Assembly (NCBI GenBank): GCA_023428295.1
Contig: JAEYYV010000061.1
Location: 1 to 9,493, forward strand
DNA: 9,493 nt
Reading direction: 5' to 3'
DNA from: Pseudomonadota bacterium
GTDB lineage: Bacteria > Myxococcota_A > Polyangia > Haliangiales > Haliangiaceae
Below the pieces are notes generated by a model. It ran no database searches. It was not told where the DNA came from and saw only the letters and a program-made list of their open reading frames with translations. Numbering within the stretch: the stretch's first letter is position 1; each line of letters starts with the position of its first letter. Shown piece after piece: positions 1 to 5,996 of this stretch. The position numbers were made by a program, and so were the translations under genes.

Positions 1-585
1 ACCAGCACGGCGATCGTGTGGTTCGGCGCGATCGCGCTCGGCGCGACGCTGGTCGTCGCGGTGCTCTCGAGCGAGCGCATCGGCGCGCGATGGATTCGCG
101 CGATCGCCGTGTGGCTCTCGCATCGCCGCCTGCTCGCGAGCGCAGCGTGGCAGTCGCGCATCGAACGCACGCGGGACGTCGCGCTCCGCACGGTCGCACG
201 GCTCGCACGAATCCGCGGCGCGACTCGCGATGACCGCGTCGGTGATGACCGCGTGTCGCGGGTAACAATCGCGATCGCTCTCGTCGCGGTGCACCTCGTC
301 TACTACGCGTCGTACATCGCGCCGCTCGTCGGGCTCGCGCTCGTGCTCGGAGACCCGCCGCTCGTCACGCTGTGCCTGCGCGCGCTCGTCTATCTGTGCT
401 TCGTGTTCGCGATGCCCACGCCCGGTGGCGCGGGCCCGAGCGAAGCGGCGGCCGCGTGGTTCTTCGGCGACCTCGTCGCGCCAGCGGACGCCATCGTGAT
501 CGTCGTCGTGTTTCGCGCTTCCACCTTTTACCTGCAGCTGGCGATCGGCGCGCTTTACCTGCCGATCCGCCGGATGGCACGATAG
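1..585 (+). CDS. YbhN/AglD-like integral membrane protein (lysylphosphatidylglycerol synthase TM region family), 3' part only
   Basis: The frame is open from base 1, so the N-terminal part lies outside the window; 194 residues and the stop are visible. A hydrophobic helix lies at about residues 5-22, followed by an Arg-rich loop (about 25-85) and four further hydrophobic stretches (about 87-103, 105-116, 122-138 and 160-187). The loop before the last helices carries PTPGGAGPSE (about 139-148), matching the conserved P-x-PGG-x-G-x-x-E region of family PF03706. The ending FRASTFYLQLAIGALYLP is also typical of that family. Such flippase-like or lipid-linked membrane proteins often sit beside envelope and glycolipid genes. 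The function here is unknown; there is no sign of the soluble aminoacyl-transferase domain of MprF, which should follow the membrane region. Only 4 bases separate it from the next gene, so the two are probably cotranscribed. The GTG at 16 is an in-frame codon, not a credible start for a protein of this type. Confidence 0.8.
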   Translation, partial: TSTAIVWFGAIALGATLVVAVLSSERIGARWIRAIAVWLSHRRLLASAAWQSRIERTRDVALRTVARLARIRGATRDDRVGDDRVSRVTIAIALVAVHLVYYASYIAPLVGLALVLGDPPLVTLCLRALVYLCFVFAMPTPGGAGPSEAAAAWFFGDLVAPADAIVIVVVFRASTFYLQLAIGALYLPIRRMAR

Positions 586-589
586 CACC

Positions 590-1381
590 GTGGACCTCTG
601 GGAGCTCATCCCGTGGATCGCGGCGTTCGTCATGTTCGGCGCGTTCACCGTCGAGGGCGTCGTCAGCTACTTCCTGTTGCGCGACAAGCGCTACGAGCTG
701 AAGGACACGTTCACCAGCATCGCGATCACGGTGGGCTACGTCATCGTGCGTATCTTCTTGGGCGCGGTCATCGCGCTGATCCTGATGGGCGTGTACGAGC
801 TGACGCCTCTGCGCTGGTCGATGGACCACTGGTGGCACTGGGCGGTGCTGTTCGTGGTGAACGACTTCTTCTACTACTGGTCGCATCGCGCGAGCCACGC
901 GGTCCCGTTCATGTGGGCGTCGCATGCCGTTCACCACAACTCGCCGTGGATGAACCTCTCGACGGGGCTGCGCAACTCGTGGACCGGAGGCGCGATCGAT
1001 TGGATCTTCTTCGTGCCGGTGATCGCGCTCGGGTTTCATCCCCTCGCGTTCGGCGTGGTGCTGGCCATCGCGAGCGCGTGGGACTTCCTCACGCACACGC
1101 CGTACGTGGGCAAGCTGCCGGTGATCGACTTCTTCTTCAACTCGCCGTCGAACCATCGCGTGCATCACGCGAAGAACGAGAAGTACCTCGACAAGAACTG
1201 TGGCGGCGCTCTCATCATCTGGGACCGCATCTTCGGCACGTATGCCGCGGAGACCGAGAAGGTCGAGTACGGAACTATCGAAGCGCCGAAGCGTCCGTAT
1301 AACCCGTTCTACCTGGAGCTCTACCTGTGGGCGCGACTCTTGACGCCAGGGCGTAGCTCCCCACGCACACGGCCGTCGTGA
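590..1381 (+). CDS. Sterol desaturase / fatty acid hydroxylase family membrane di-iron enzyme
   Basis: This 263-residue membrane protein belongs to the fatty acid hydroxylase superfamily (PF04116), which uses a histidine-bound di-iron centre and O2 to hydroxylate or desaturate lipids at the membrane. The histidine boxes are complete: HRASH (99-103), HAVHH (112-116), H169 in THTP, and NHRVHH (H189, H192, H193). Hydrophobic segments at about 8-30, 42-70, 82-97 and 135-165 give the usual short four-helix layout. The start is a GTG at 590, four bases after the preceding stop and without a clear Shine-Dalgarno, suggesting coupling to the upstream gene. The tail after the last box is somewhat short and ends in a low-complexity RSSPRTRPS stretch inside the antisense overlap with the convergent acyltransferase gene. 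The substrate cannot be read from sequence: a sterol, fatty acyl chain, alkyl ether or carotenoid are all possible. It may be unrelated to the minus-strand operon, or may act on the same lipid. Confidence 0.9.
   Translation: MDLWELIPWIAAFVMFGAFTVEGVVSYFLLRDKRYELKDTFTSIAITVGYVIVRIFLGAVIALILMGVYELTPLRWSMDHWWHWAVLFVVNDFFYYWSHRASHAVPFMWASHAVHHNSPWMNLSTGLRNSWTGGAIDWIFFVPVIALGFHPLAFGVVLAIASAWDFLTHTPYVGKLPVIDFFFNSPSNHRVHHAKNEKYLDKNCGGALIIWDRIFGTYAAETEKVEYGTIEAPKRPYNPFYLELYLWARLLTPGRSSPRTRPS
1275..1381. other. Convergent antisense overlap of two coding 3' ends
   Basis: The hydroxylase (+) stops at 1379-1381 and the acyltransferase (-) stops at 1277-1275, so their coding ends overlap tail to tail by 107 bases. 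On the plus strand the overlap still encodes family-like sequence (PYNPFYLELYLW). On the minus strand it encodes the end of the last membrane helix and a polar tail. There is no room for an intergenic bidirectional terminator, and I saw no obvious GC stem followed by T-rich sequence. Confidence 0.85.
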
Positions 1382-2375
1382 TCGCGACGATCACGAGGTA
1401 CTTGAGCGGACCGGGGATCGCGACCTGGGAGAGCGCGACCTGCAGCGCCACCACCACTGGCAGGTGGAGCACGTAGAACCAGTACGAGCCCCGCGACGCG
1501 AGCTGGAGGAGCGGGCGCGGCCGCGCGAGGTAGCGCGTGCACGCCCCGAGGAGGAACACGACGAGTGCGATCGAGAACAGCGCGCTCGCGGCGATCGCGT
1601 AGAGCGGCGGAGACTCGATGACCGAGAGTCCTCGCGCGAGCGTGACGATGACGATCGCGAGCAGCGGCGCGGACAGCGCGAGCGCGTGCCAGGCGCGACG
1701 CGCATACCGCGCGAGCTCGTCGGGCCGAGCATGCACGAGCCAGCCCCACGCGAAGAAGCCACCCATGTAGAGGAGGATCGGGACGCTCGGGACAAAGCCG
1801 AGCGGCGTGTCGGTGTGGAGCGCGCCGAGATACGCGAGCACGCCGAACGCGAGCGCGATCGGAACAGCGAGCACCGGCATGCGCGCGCGGACGTGACGCG
1901 CGAGAGTGGCGATCCCGAGCGCGGCCAGCGAGAGCCACAGCACGTAGTAGAGGAACCACAGGTGCCCGAGGAAGATCTCGATCTCCGAGCGCTGGAGCTT
2001 GGGAATGTTGTCCGCGACGGCGGCGCGCACCGTGACGTCGCGTCCCCAATCCCAGATCGCGCCGACGAGCAGCGACATGGGAACGAGCGTGATCGCGAGG
2101 GGCACGAAGATGCGCAGCGCGCGGTTACGTACGAAGCCAGCGACGCCACCCTTCACGAGCACCGCGCGCGAGAAGTAGCCGGCGAGCCAGAAGAACGTGG
2201 GCATCGCGAACGCGCGCACGATCCACACCCACAGGTCGACGCCCAGGTGCTGGCTGCGATCCTGGACCGCCCACCCGACCGGCGTGACCATGAACGAGAT
2301 CGCCGCGTGCGTGGCGACGACGAACATCATCGCGATCGCTCGCGCGGCGTCGAGGCCCGCGTCGCGCTCGCTCAT
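1275..2375 (-). CDS. Acyltransferase-3 family integral membrane O-acyltransferase
   Basis: This 366-residue polytopic protein has about ten hydrophobic helices and the hallmarks of acyltransferase family 3 (PF01757, OafA/NodX/OpgC type), which moves acyl groups to sugars or other hydroxyls at the inner membrane. Visible signature: the first helix GLDAARAIAMMFVVATHAA with R12 and the conserved H23; RNRALRIFVPL (83-93, the R-x4-R-x2-P motif of the family); GHLWFLYYVLW (137-147), the HLWFL element; and SYWFYVLHLPVV (297-308), with H304 matching the late S-Y-x2-Y-x2-H-x-P motif. The start chosen is the ATG at 2375, in a 4-base ATGA overlap with the upstream gene's stop; the frame stays open to 2639, but that extension lies inside the upstream gene and looks unlike this family. 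It is the last gene of the minus operon, so it could acylate or export-modify the pathway's product. Acceptor and donor are unknown. Confidence 0.87.
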   Translation of the reverse strand: MSERDAGLDAARAIAMMFVVATHAAISFMVTPVGWAVQDRSQHLGVDLWVWIVRAFAMPTFFWLAGYFSRAVLVKGGVAGFVRNRALRIFVPLAITLVPMSLLVGAIWDWGRDVTVRAAVADNIPKLQRSEIEIFLGHLWFLYYVLWLSLAALGIATLARHVRARMPVLAVPIALAFGVLAYLGALHTDTPLGFVPSVPILLYMGGFFAWGWLVHARPDELARYARRAWHALALSAPLLAIVIVTLARGLSVIESPPLYAIAASALFSIALVVFLLGACTRYLARPRPLLQLASRGSYWFYVLHLPVVVALQVALSQVAIPGPLKYLVIVAITTAVCVGSYALASRVAPTGRAPGRTGYTDASALR

Positions 2376-3271
2376 CGCAGCGCCGCCGCGATGATGCCGC
2401 CGAGCATGTGGAACTCGATGTACGTGCGCGCGAGGTCTCGCGCGTTGTCGAGCGGCGCGGTGCGATCGTCGAGGCGAACCTCGCCCGTCGTGCGAAACGC
2501 GAGCGTCTGGCCTCTGCGCAGCCGGCCGGCGGCGAGCTCGGCGAGCAGTGGAACATCGGCGATGCCGTAGAGCCGCAGATCGCGCGCCACGATCTCGGGA
2601 AGGTATCGATCGGTCAGCGCCTCGATCGACAGCTCCCACTCACCGCTCGCGAGCATCGTCGCGAGTTGTCCGCGTGTCACCTCGGCGCTCGCGTCGAGGG
2701 GCGCGAGCCGCGCGCGCACGAGGAACGAGCCGCGGCCAAGCGCGCCGATGCCGATCGAGCGGTCGAACAGCGCGCCCCCACCCGCGCCGTGGTCCCGCAT
2801 CGTCATGAGCTTCGAGCCGAGCCGGCGCGCGAGCGGCACGTGCAAGACAGCATCGGCGAGCTTGTCGATGGAGACGAGCACCTCGCGCCGGCCATTGTCG
2901 ATCGCGACGATCGTGAACGGCTCGTAGCGGGCGGCGCGGCGATCGGTGAGGGGCGCCGGCTCGTGCGTGTGCAAGTCGATCGACCACGTGTGACCCGACT
3001 TGAACACCTCGACGTGAATCGTGAACGGCGCGGGGCCCTCTGCGAGCCACACGAAGTCCGCGACGACGGTCTTCGGCGCGCACGCGCGATCATCCTCGAG
3101 CGTGATCGTCGAATGGTCGATCGTCGCGCGCGTGGCCGGGTCATCGACGACGAGGCGGTTGCTCGCGTTGCCCGCGCGCGTACCGACGCCGGCGAGCGGA
3201 CATTGCACGCGGCCCGGCAGGAACGAGATGTGCGGGCCGCTCGCGCTCGCTGCGTTCACGGGCGCGACCAC
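2372..3271 (-). CDS. Unrecognised 299-aa soluble protein in the biosynthetic operon
   Basis: I do not recognise this protein. It is 299 residues, has no signal peptide and no clear membrane segment, and contains only two cysteines (C24, C64). Residues 65-180 look like alternating beta strands with Asp/His-containing turns (SGHTWSIDLHTHEP at 92-105). Residues 130-150 read as strand-helix, and a Gly-rich stretch GAGGGALFDRSIGIGALGRG covers 162-181. The C-terminal half (195-299) is predicted helical, ending in FHMLGGIIAAALR. The reading frame is supported by GC3 bias, a GTG start at 3271 only 3 bases after the preceding SDR stop, a GGAGGT motif at 3286-3281 (9-base spacing), and a 4-base overlap with the next gene. 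Its place between a degenerate SDR and an acyltransferase argues for a role in the same pathway: a binding partner, cyclase, dehydratase or transferase. None of these is supported by a visible motif. Confidence 0.75.
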   Translation of the reverse strand: MVAPVNAASASGPHISFLPGRVQCPLAGVGTRAGNASNRLVVDDPATRATIDHSTITLEDDRACAPKTVVADFVWLAEGPAPFTIHVEVFKSGHTWSIDLHTHEPAPLTDRRAARYEPFTIVAIDNGRREVLVSIDKLADAVLHVPLARRLGSKLMTMRDHGAGGGALFDRSIGIGALGRGSFLVRARLAPLDASAEVTRGQLATMLASGEWELSIEALTDRYLPEIVARDLRLYGIADVPLLAELAAGRLRRGQTLAFRTTGEVRLDDRTAPLDNARDLARTYIEFHMLGGIIAAALR

Positions 3272-3274
3272 GCG

Positions 3275-3961
3275 CTAGATACCTCCGTTCACGGGAAGCA
3301 CCTTGCCTTGGATGAACGTGTTCTCGAGGGCGAGCCACGCGATCGTCGTGGCCACCTCCGCGGGCTTGCCGGGACGGCGCAGCGAGCTGAACGTCTCGTA
3401 GTCCTTACGCCGGCGCGCCGCGAGCCCTTGCGAGATTCCGCTCTCGAGCGGACCGAGCGCGACGACGTTGATCCGGATATCGTGTGCGCCGACCTCGTGC
3501 GCGACCGCCATCGCGAGCGCGGACAGCGCGCCTTGCGACGCCGCGAAGTGCGCCGGCAGCGGCAGCGACTGCGCGCGATCCAGGCCGTTGACGAGGACGA
3601 CGTCACACTTCGTGGCGCGCGCCGCGATCCACTTGCAGAGGAGAAACGCCGACTGGACGTTCACCGCCATCGCGTGTTGATAGGTCGCGATGTCGGTCTC
3701 GGGAAGCGAGAGCCCGGAGCTCACGCCCGCGCAGTGGATCGCGACATCGACGGGTCCTTGCTGGTCGAGGAACGCGGTCGTGGCCGATGCATCCGCGAGA
3801 TCGACGCGCACGGCCGTATGTCCGAGCTCGGCGGCGAGCATGCGTGCTTTCTCCTCGGAGCGGAGGTAAGTGAACACGGCGGGAACGGATCGCCGCGCGA
3901 GCTCGCGCAGGACCGCGCTGCCCACGGTGCCGGTGCCGCCGAGGACGAGCGCGCGCTTCAC
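3275..3961 (-). CDS. Degenerate SDR-family protein lacking the Ser-Tyr-Lys catalytic residues
   Basis: A 228-residue Rossmann-fold protein of the short-chain dehydrogenase/reductase family. The fold is intact: LGGTGTVGSAV (7-17) is the dinucleotide loop in GxxGxxG form, HCAG (76-79) replaces the usual NNAG, the structural Asn is present as N101 in AVNVQSAF, and the end is LPVNGGI. Aligned to FabG, however, the catalytic Ser is Gly126 (VNGLD), the Tyr is Phe139 and the Lys is Gln143 (HFAASQGAL where active enzymes have YAASKGAL). Classical hydride-transfer chemistry is therefore unlikely; a structural, regulatory, substrate-binding or altered catalytic role is more plausible. The frame is undamaged and retains strong codon bias, so this is not a decaying pseudogene. 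The GTG start at 3961 overlaps the aminotransferase stop by 4 bases (GTGA). The intact SDR of this operon (5256-5996) is a possible partner for a heteromer. Confidence 0.87.
   Translation of the reverse strand: MKRALVLGGTGTVGSAVLRELARRSVPAVFTYLRSEEKARMLAAELGHTAVRVDLADASATTAFLDQQGPVDVAIHCAGVSSGLSLPETDIATYQHAMAVNVQSAFLLCKWIAARATKCDVVLVNGLDRAQSLPLPAHFAASQGALSALAMAVAHEVGAHDIRINVVALGPLESGISQGLAARRRKDYETFSSLRRPGKPAEVATTIAWLALENTFIQGKVLPVNGGI
3281..3286 (-). promoter_or_regulatory. Shine-Dalgarno (GGAGGT) for the unrecognised gene
   Basis: GGAGGT on the minus strand lies 9 bases before the GTG at 3271. It is embedded in the last codons (Gly-Gly-Ile-stop) of the preceding SDR. That Gly-Gly pair is itself conserved in SDR C-termini, so the match may be partly coincidental, but it supports the chosen GTG. 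Confidence 0.5.
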
Positions 3962-5256
3962 GTCAGGTTGCACAAGTACTCCAGCTCTTCGTCGATCGCG
4001 GTGACGAACGCGTCGAGGGTTTGCTCCTCGATGGTGAAGCGCGGCAGGACGCGCAGGATGCGCCAGTCGTGGCCACACGCGAAGCAATAGAAGCCGCGCT
4101 TGTAGAGTCGATGACACGCGAGCACACCGATCGTCGGCTGATCCACGAGCGCGTCGATGCCGAAGTGCTCGAACGAGAGCCACGGATGATCGGACGGGCG
4201 CAGCTCGATACCGACGAGCAGCCCCGCGCCCTTCACGCGAACGAACAGCTCGTGCCGCGAGAGCGTCTCGTGTAGTTTGGCGCGAAACGCGTCGCCGATC
4301 CTGCCCACGCGCGCGATCAGATCGTCGGTGAGAAGATCGAGCGCTGCGAGCGCGGCGACGCAGACGAGGCCCGAGCCGCCGAACGTGGTGTTGTGCGCCT
4401 CGGCGGACGCGTAGTGCTCGCCGTACGCACGCTCGAACAGCTCGGAGCGCGTCAGCATGCCGCTGATCGGCACGAGGCCACCGCCCAGGTGCTTGCCGAG
4501 GATGAGCGCGTCGGGGCGGCGCGGCCACGTCTCGCTCGCGAGGAAGCACCCCGTGCGGCCTAGCCCCGTCTGGATCTCGTCGGCGACGAGCAGCGCGCCG
4601 TGCTTCTCGGTCAGCTCGCACGCGGCTTCGAGGAACGCGGGCGAGACCGTGCGCACGCCGCCTTCGAGCTGGATCGGTTCGAGGACCACCGCGGCGACGT
4701 CACCGCCGCCAAACGCCGCGGCGAGCGCGTCGATGTCGTCGAACGGAATCGGACCCGCGTCCGGCACGTGCGGACCGAACGGATCCTTGAACATACCGGG
4801 CTTCATCAGCGCGCAGCTGCCCATGGTGGTGCCGTGGTACGCGCCGTCGAGGGAGATGATGCGCGGCTTCTTGGTCGCGGCGCGCGCCAGCTTCATCGCG
4901 GCTTCGACGGCACCCGAGCCGGAGTTCGCGAAGAACACGTTGTCGTAGACACCGGAGCGCTCGCACAAGCGCTGCGCGAGGAGCCCCGCGTACGGGTTCA
5001 CGCGGCACGGGAACCAGTTCGGCGAGTCGCTCGCCAAAAACTCCGTGACCGCCGCGGTGATCGCGGGATGGCGATGACCAAACGTCTGCGTACCGTGAAA
5101 GTCCTCGACAGCACCGCGCGGCTCGACGAGCTGCCCATCGACGACGCTCTTGATCCGCGTCGGCTCGCCGAGCAGCTCCGCGCGCAGCGTCACGAGCGGG
5201 TTCACGTAGCGCCGGTACGCTTCGTAGCCTTCGCGCAGCATCTGCTCGGTGTTCAT
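3958..5256 (-). CDS. Class III PLP-dependent aminotransferase
   Basis: The protein is 432 residues, full length for fold-type I, subgroup III aminotransferases (acetylornithine, omega-amino acid and amine transaminases), which exchange an amino group with an aldehyde or ketone using pyridoxal phosphate. Visible landmarks: FHGTQTFGHRHP (53-64); the phosphate-binding turn NSGSGAVEAAMKLAR (111-125); the ring-stacking GAYHG (138-142); EPIQLEGG (193-200); the pyridine-binding Asp226 in ADEIQTGLGRTG; and the Schiff-base Lys255 in LGKHLGGG, followed by TTFGG (290-294). One oddity: position 115 in the NSGS turn is Gly where most relatives have Glu or Ala-Glu (SGxEA). The ATG at 5256 shares one base with the upstream SDR stop (TGATG). 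In context it probably aminates a carbonyl made by the adjacent SDR or by the ketosynthase/ketoreductase steps, giving an amino-lipid or amino-acyl product; substrate and direction are inference. Confidence 0.92.
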   Translation of the reverse strand: MNTEQMLREGYEAYRRYVNPLVTLRAELLGEPTRIKSVVDGQLVEPRGAVEDFHGTQTFGHRHPAITAAVTEFLASDSPNWFPCRVNPYAGLLAQRLCERSGVYDNVFFANSGSGAVEAAMKLARAATKKPRIISLDGAYHGTTMGSCALMKPGMFKDPFGPHVPDAGPIPFDDIDALAAAFGGGDVAAVVLEPIQLEGGVRTVSPAFLEAACELTEKHGALLVADEIQTGLGRTGCFLASETWPRRPDALILGKHLGGGLVPISGMLTRSELFERAYGEHYASAEAHNTTFGGSGLVCVAALAALDLLTDDLIARVGRIGDAFRAKLHETLSRHELFVRVKGAGLLVGIELRPSDHPWLSFEHFGIDALVDQPTIGVLACHRLYKRGFYCFACGHDWRILRVLPRFTIEEQTLDAFVTAIDEELEYLCNLT

Positions 5257-5996
5257 CACAGGCCCCCGTCGGCGACGATCTTTGCCGCCGCCATGAACGA
5301 GCTCTCGTCGGAGACGAGGAACGTCGCGATCGCGGCGACCTCCGCCGCGGTACCGAGCCGACCGAGCGATGCCTGCGAGAGGTACTCCTGCACGCGGTGC
5401 TTGGGCAGCATGCGCGCGAGCCCGCAGTCGAGGAGCCCCGGCGACAAGAGATTCACGTTGATGTTGTAGCGACCCACCTCGCGCGCGAGCGCCTCGGTCA
5501 TGCCGCGCAGCGCGGACTTCGCGGCGGCGTAGTGCACCGGCGCCTCGATCACCCGCTCGCTCGCGAACGAGCCGATGTTCAGGATGTGCCCGGCCTTGGC
5601 GCGGATCATCGAGCGCAGGACGGCGCGCGACCACAGGTACGGCCCCTTCACGTTCGTGGCGATGACGGCGTCGAAGTCGGCCTCCTCGAGGAGCGCGATC
5701 GGCAAGATCTGCGTGATGCCCGCGTTGTTGACGAGCACGTCGATGCCGCCCCACGCCTTGCCGATCTGCGCGACACAGTCTTTGACGTGCGCGCTGTCCG
5801 CGACATCGCCCTGAAACACGAGCGGCTCGCATCCGCGCGCCACGAGCGACGCGCGCGTGGCCTCCGCATCCTGCGTGTCGGTGCGATACGTGAACGCGAT
5901 CTTCGCGCCCGCGTCGGCGAAGGCCTCGCACATCGCGCGCCCGAGTCCGCGCGATCCGCCGGTGACGACGCAGCGCTTGCCCTCGAGGCGCTTCAT
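5256..5996 (-). CDS. SDR-family NAD(P)-dependent oxidoreductase, catalytically complete
   Basis: A 246-residue classical SDR. TGGSRGLGRA (12-21) is the TGxxxGxG cofactor loop; NNAG (90-93) is followed by N115 (ATNVKGPY); S143 (NIGSFAS), Y156 and K160 (YAAAK) complete the Asn-Ser-Tyr-Lys tetrad; and the C-terminus KIVADGGL is family-typical. It resembles FabG-type 3-oxoacyl reductases, but the operon has a second, closer FabG (8561-9283), so this one probably acts at a different step, for example oxidising an alcohol to the carbonyl used by the aminotransferase encoded directly downstream. R38 and T39 after the second strand (FTYRTD) are compatible with NADP(H). The ATG at 5996 overlaps the radical SAM stop by 4 bases (ATGA), with no separate ribosome site visible, so its translation is probably coupled. 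Confidence 0.92.
   Translation of the reverse strand: MKRLEGKRCVVTGGSRGLGRAMCEAFADAGAKIAFTYRTDTQDAEATRASLVARGCEPLVFQGDVADSAHVKDCVAQIGKAWGGIDVLVNNAGITQILPIALLEEADFDAVIATNVKGPYLWSRAVLRSMIRAKAGHILNIGSFASERVIEAPVHYAAAKSALRGMTEALAREVGRYNINVNLLSPGLLDCGLARMLPKHRVQEYLSQASLGRLGTAAEVAAIATFLVSDESSFMAAAKIVADGGL

Noticed and set aside
1464..2570. A 368-codon plus-strand open frame opposite the acyltransferase
   Set aside because: A highly charged, repetitive Arg/Glu/His composition opposite a clear membrane acyltransferase; a shadow frame.
2376..2639. Upstream in-frame extension of the acyltransferase
   Set aside because: It is Arg-rich, unlike the family, and lies inside the preceding gene; the ATG at 2375 gives the standard first helix and an ATGA overlap.
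3275..3961. Calling the third SDR a pseudogene
   Set aside because: The frame is undamaged, full length, codon-biased and coupled to its neighbours; only catalytic residues differ, which fits a functional non-enzyme better than decay.
2408..4090. A 560-codon open frame on the plus strand opposite the acyltransferase, unknown, SDR and aminotransferase genes
   Set aside because: Its translation is dominated by Arg, Glu, His and Asp without family motifs, the pattern of an antisense shadow in GC-rich DNA; the opposite strand encodes recognisable proteins across most of this stretch.
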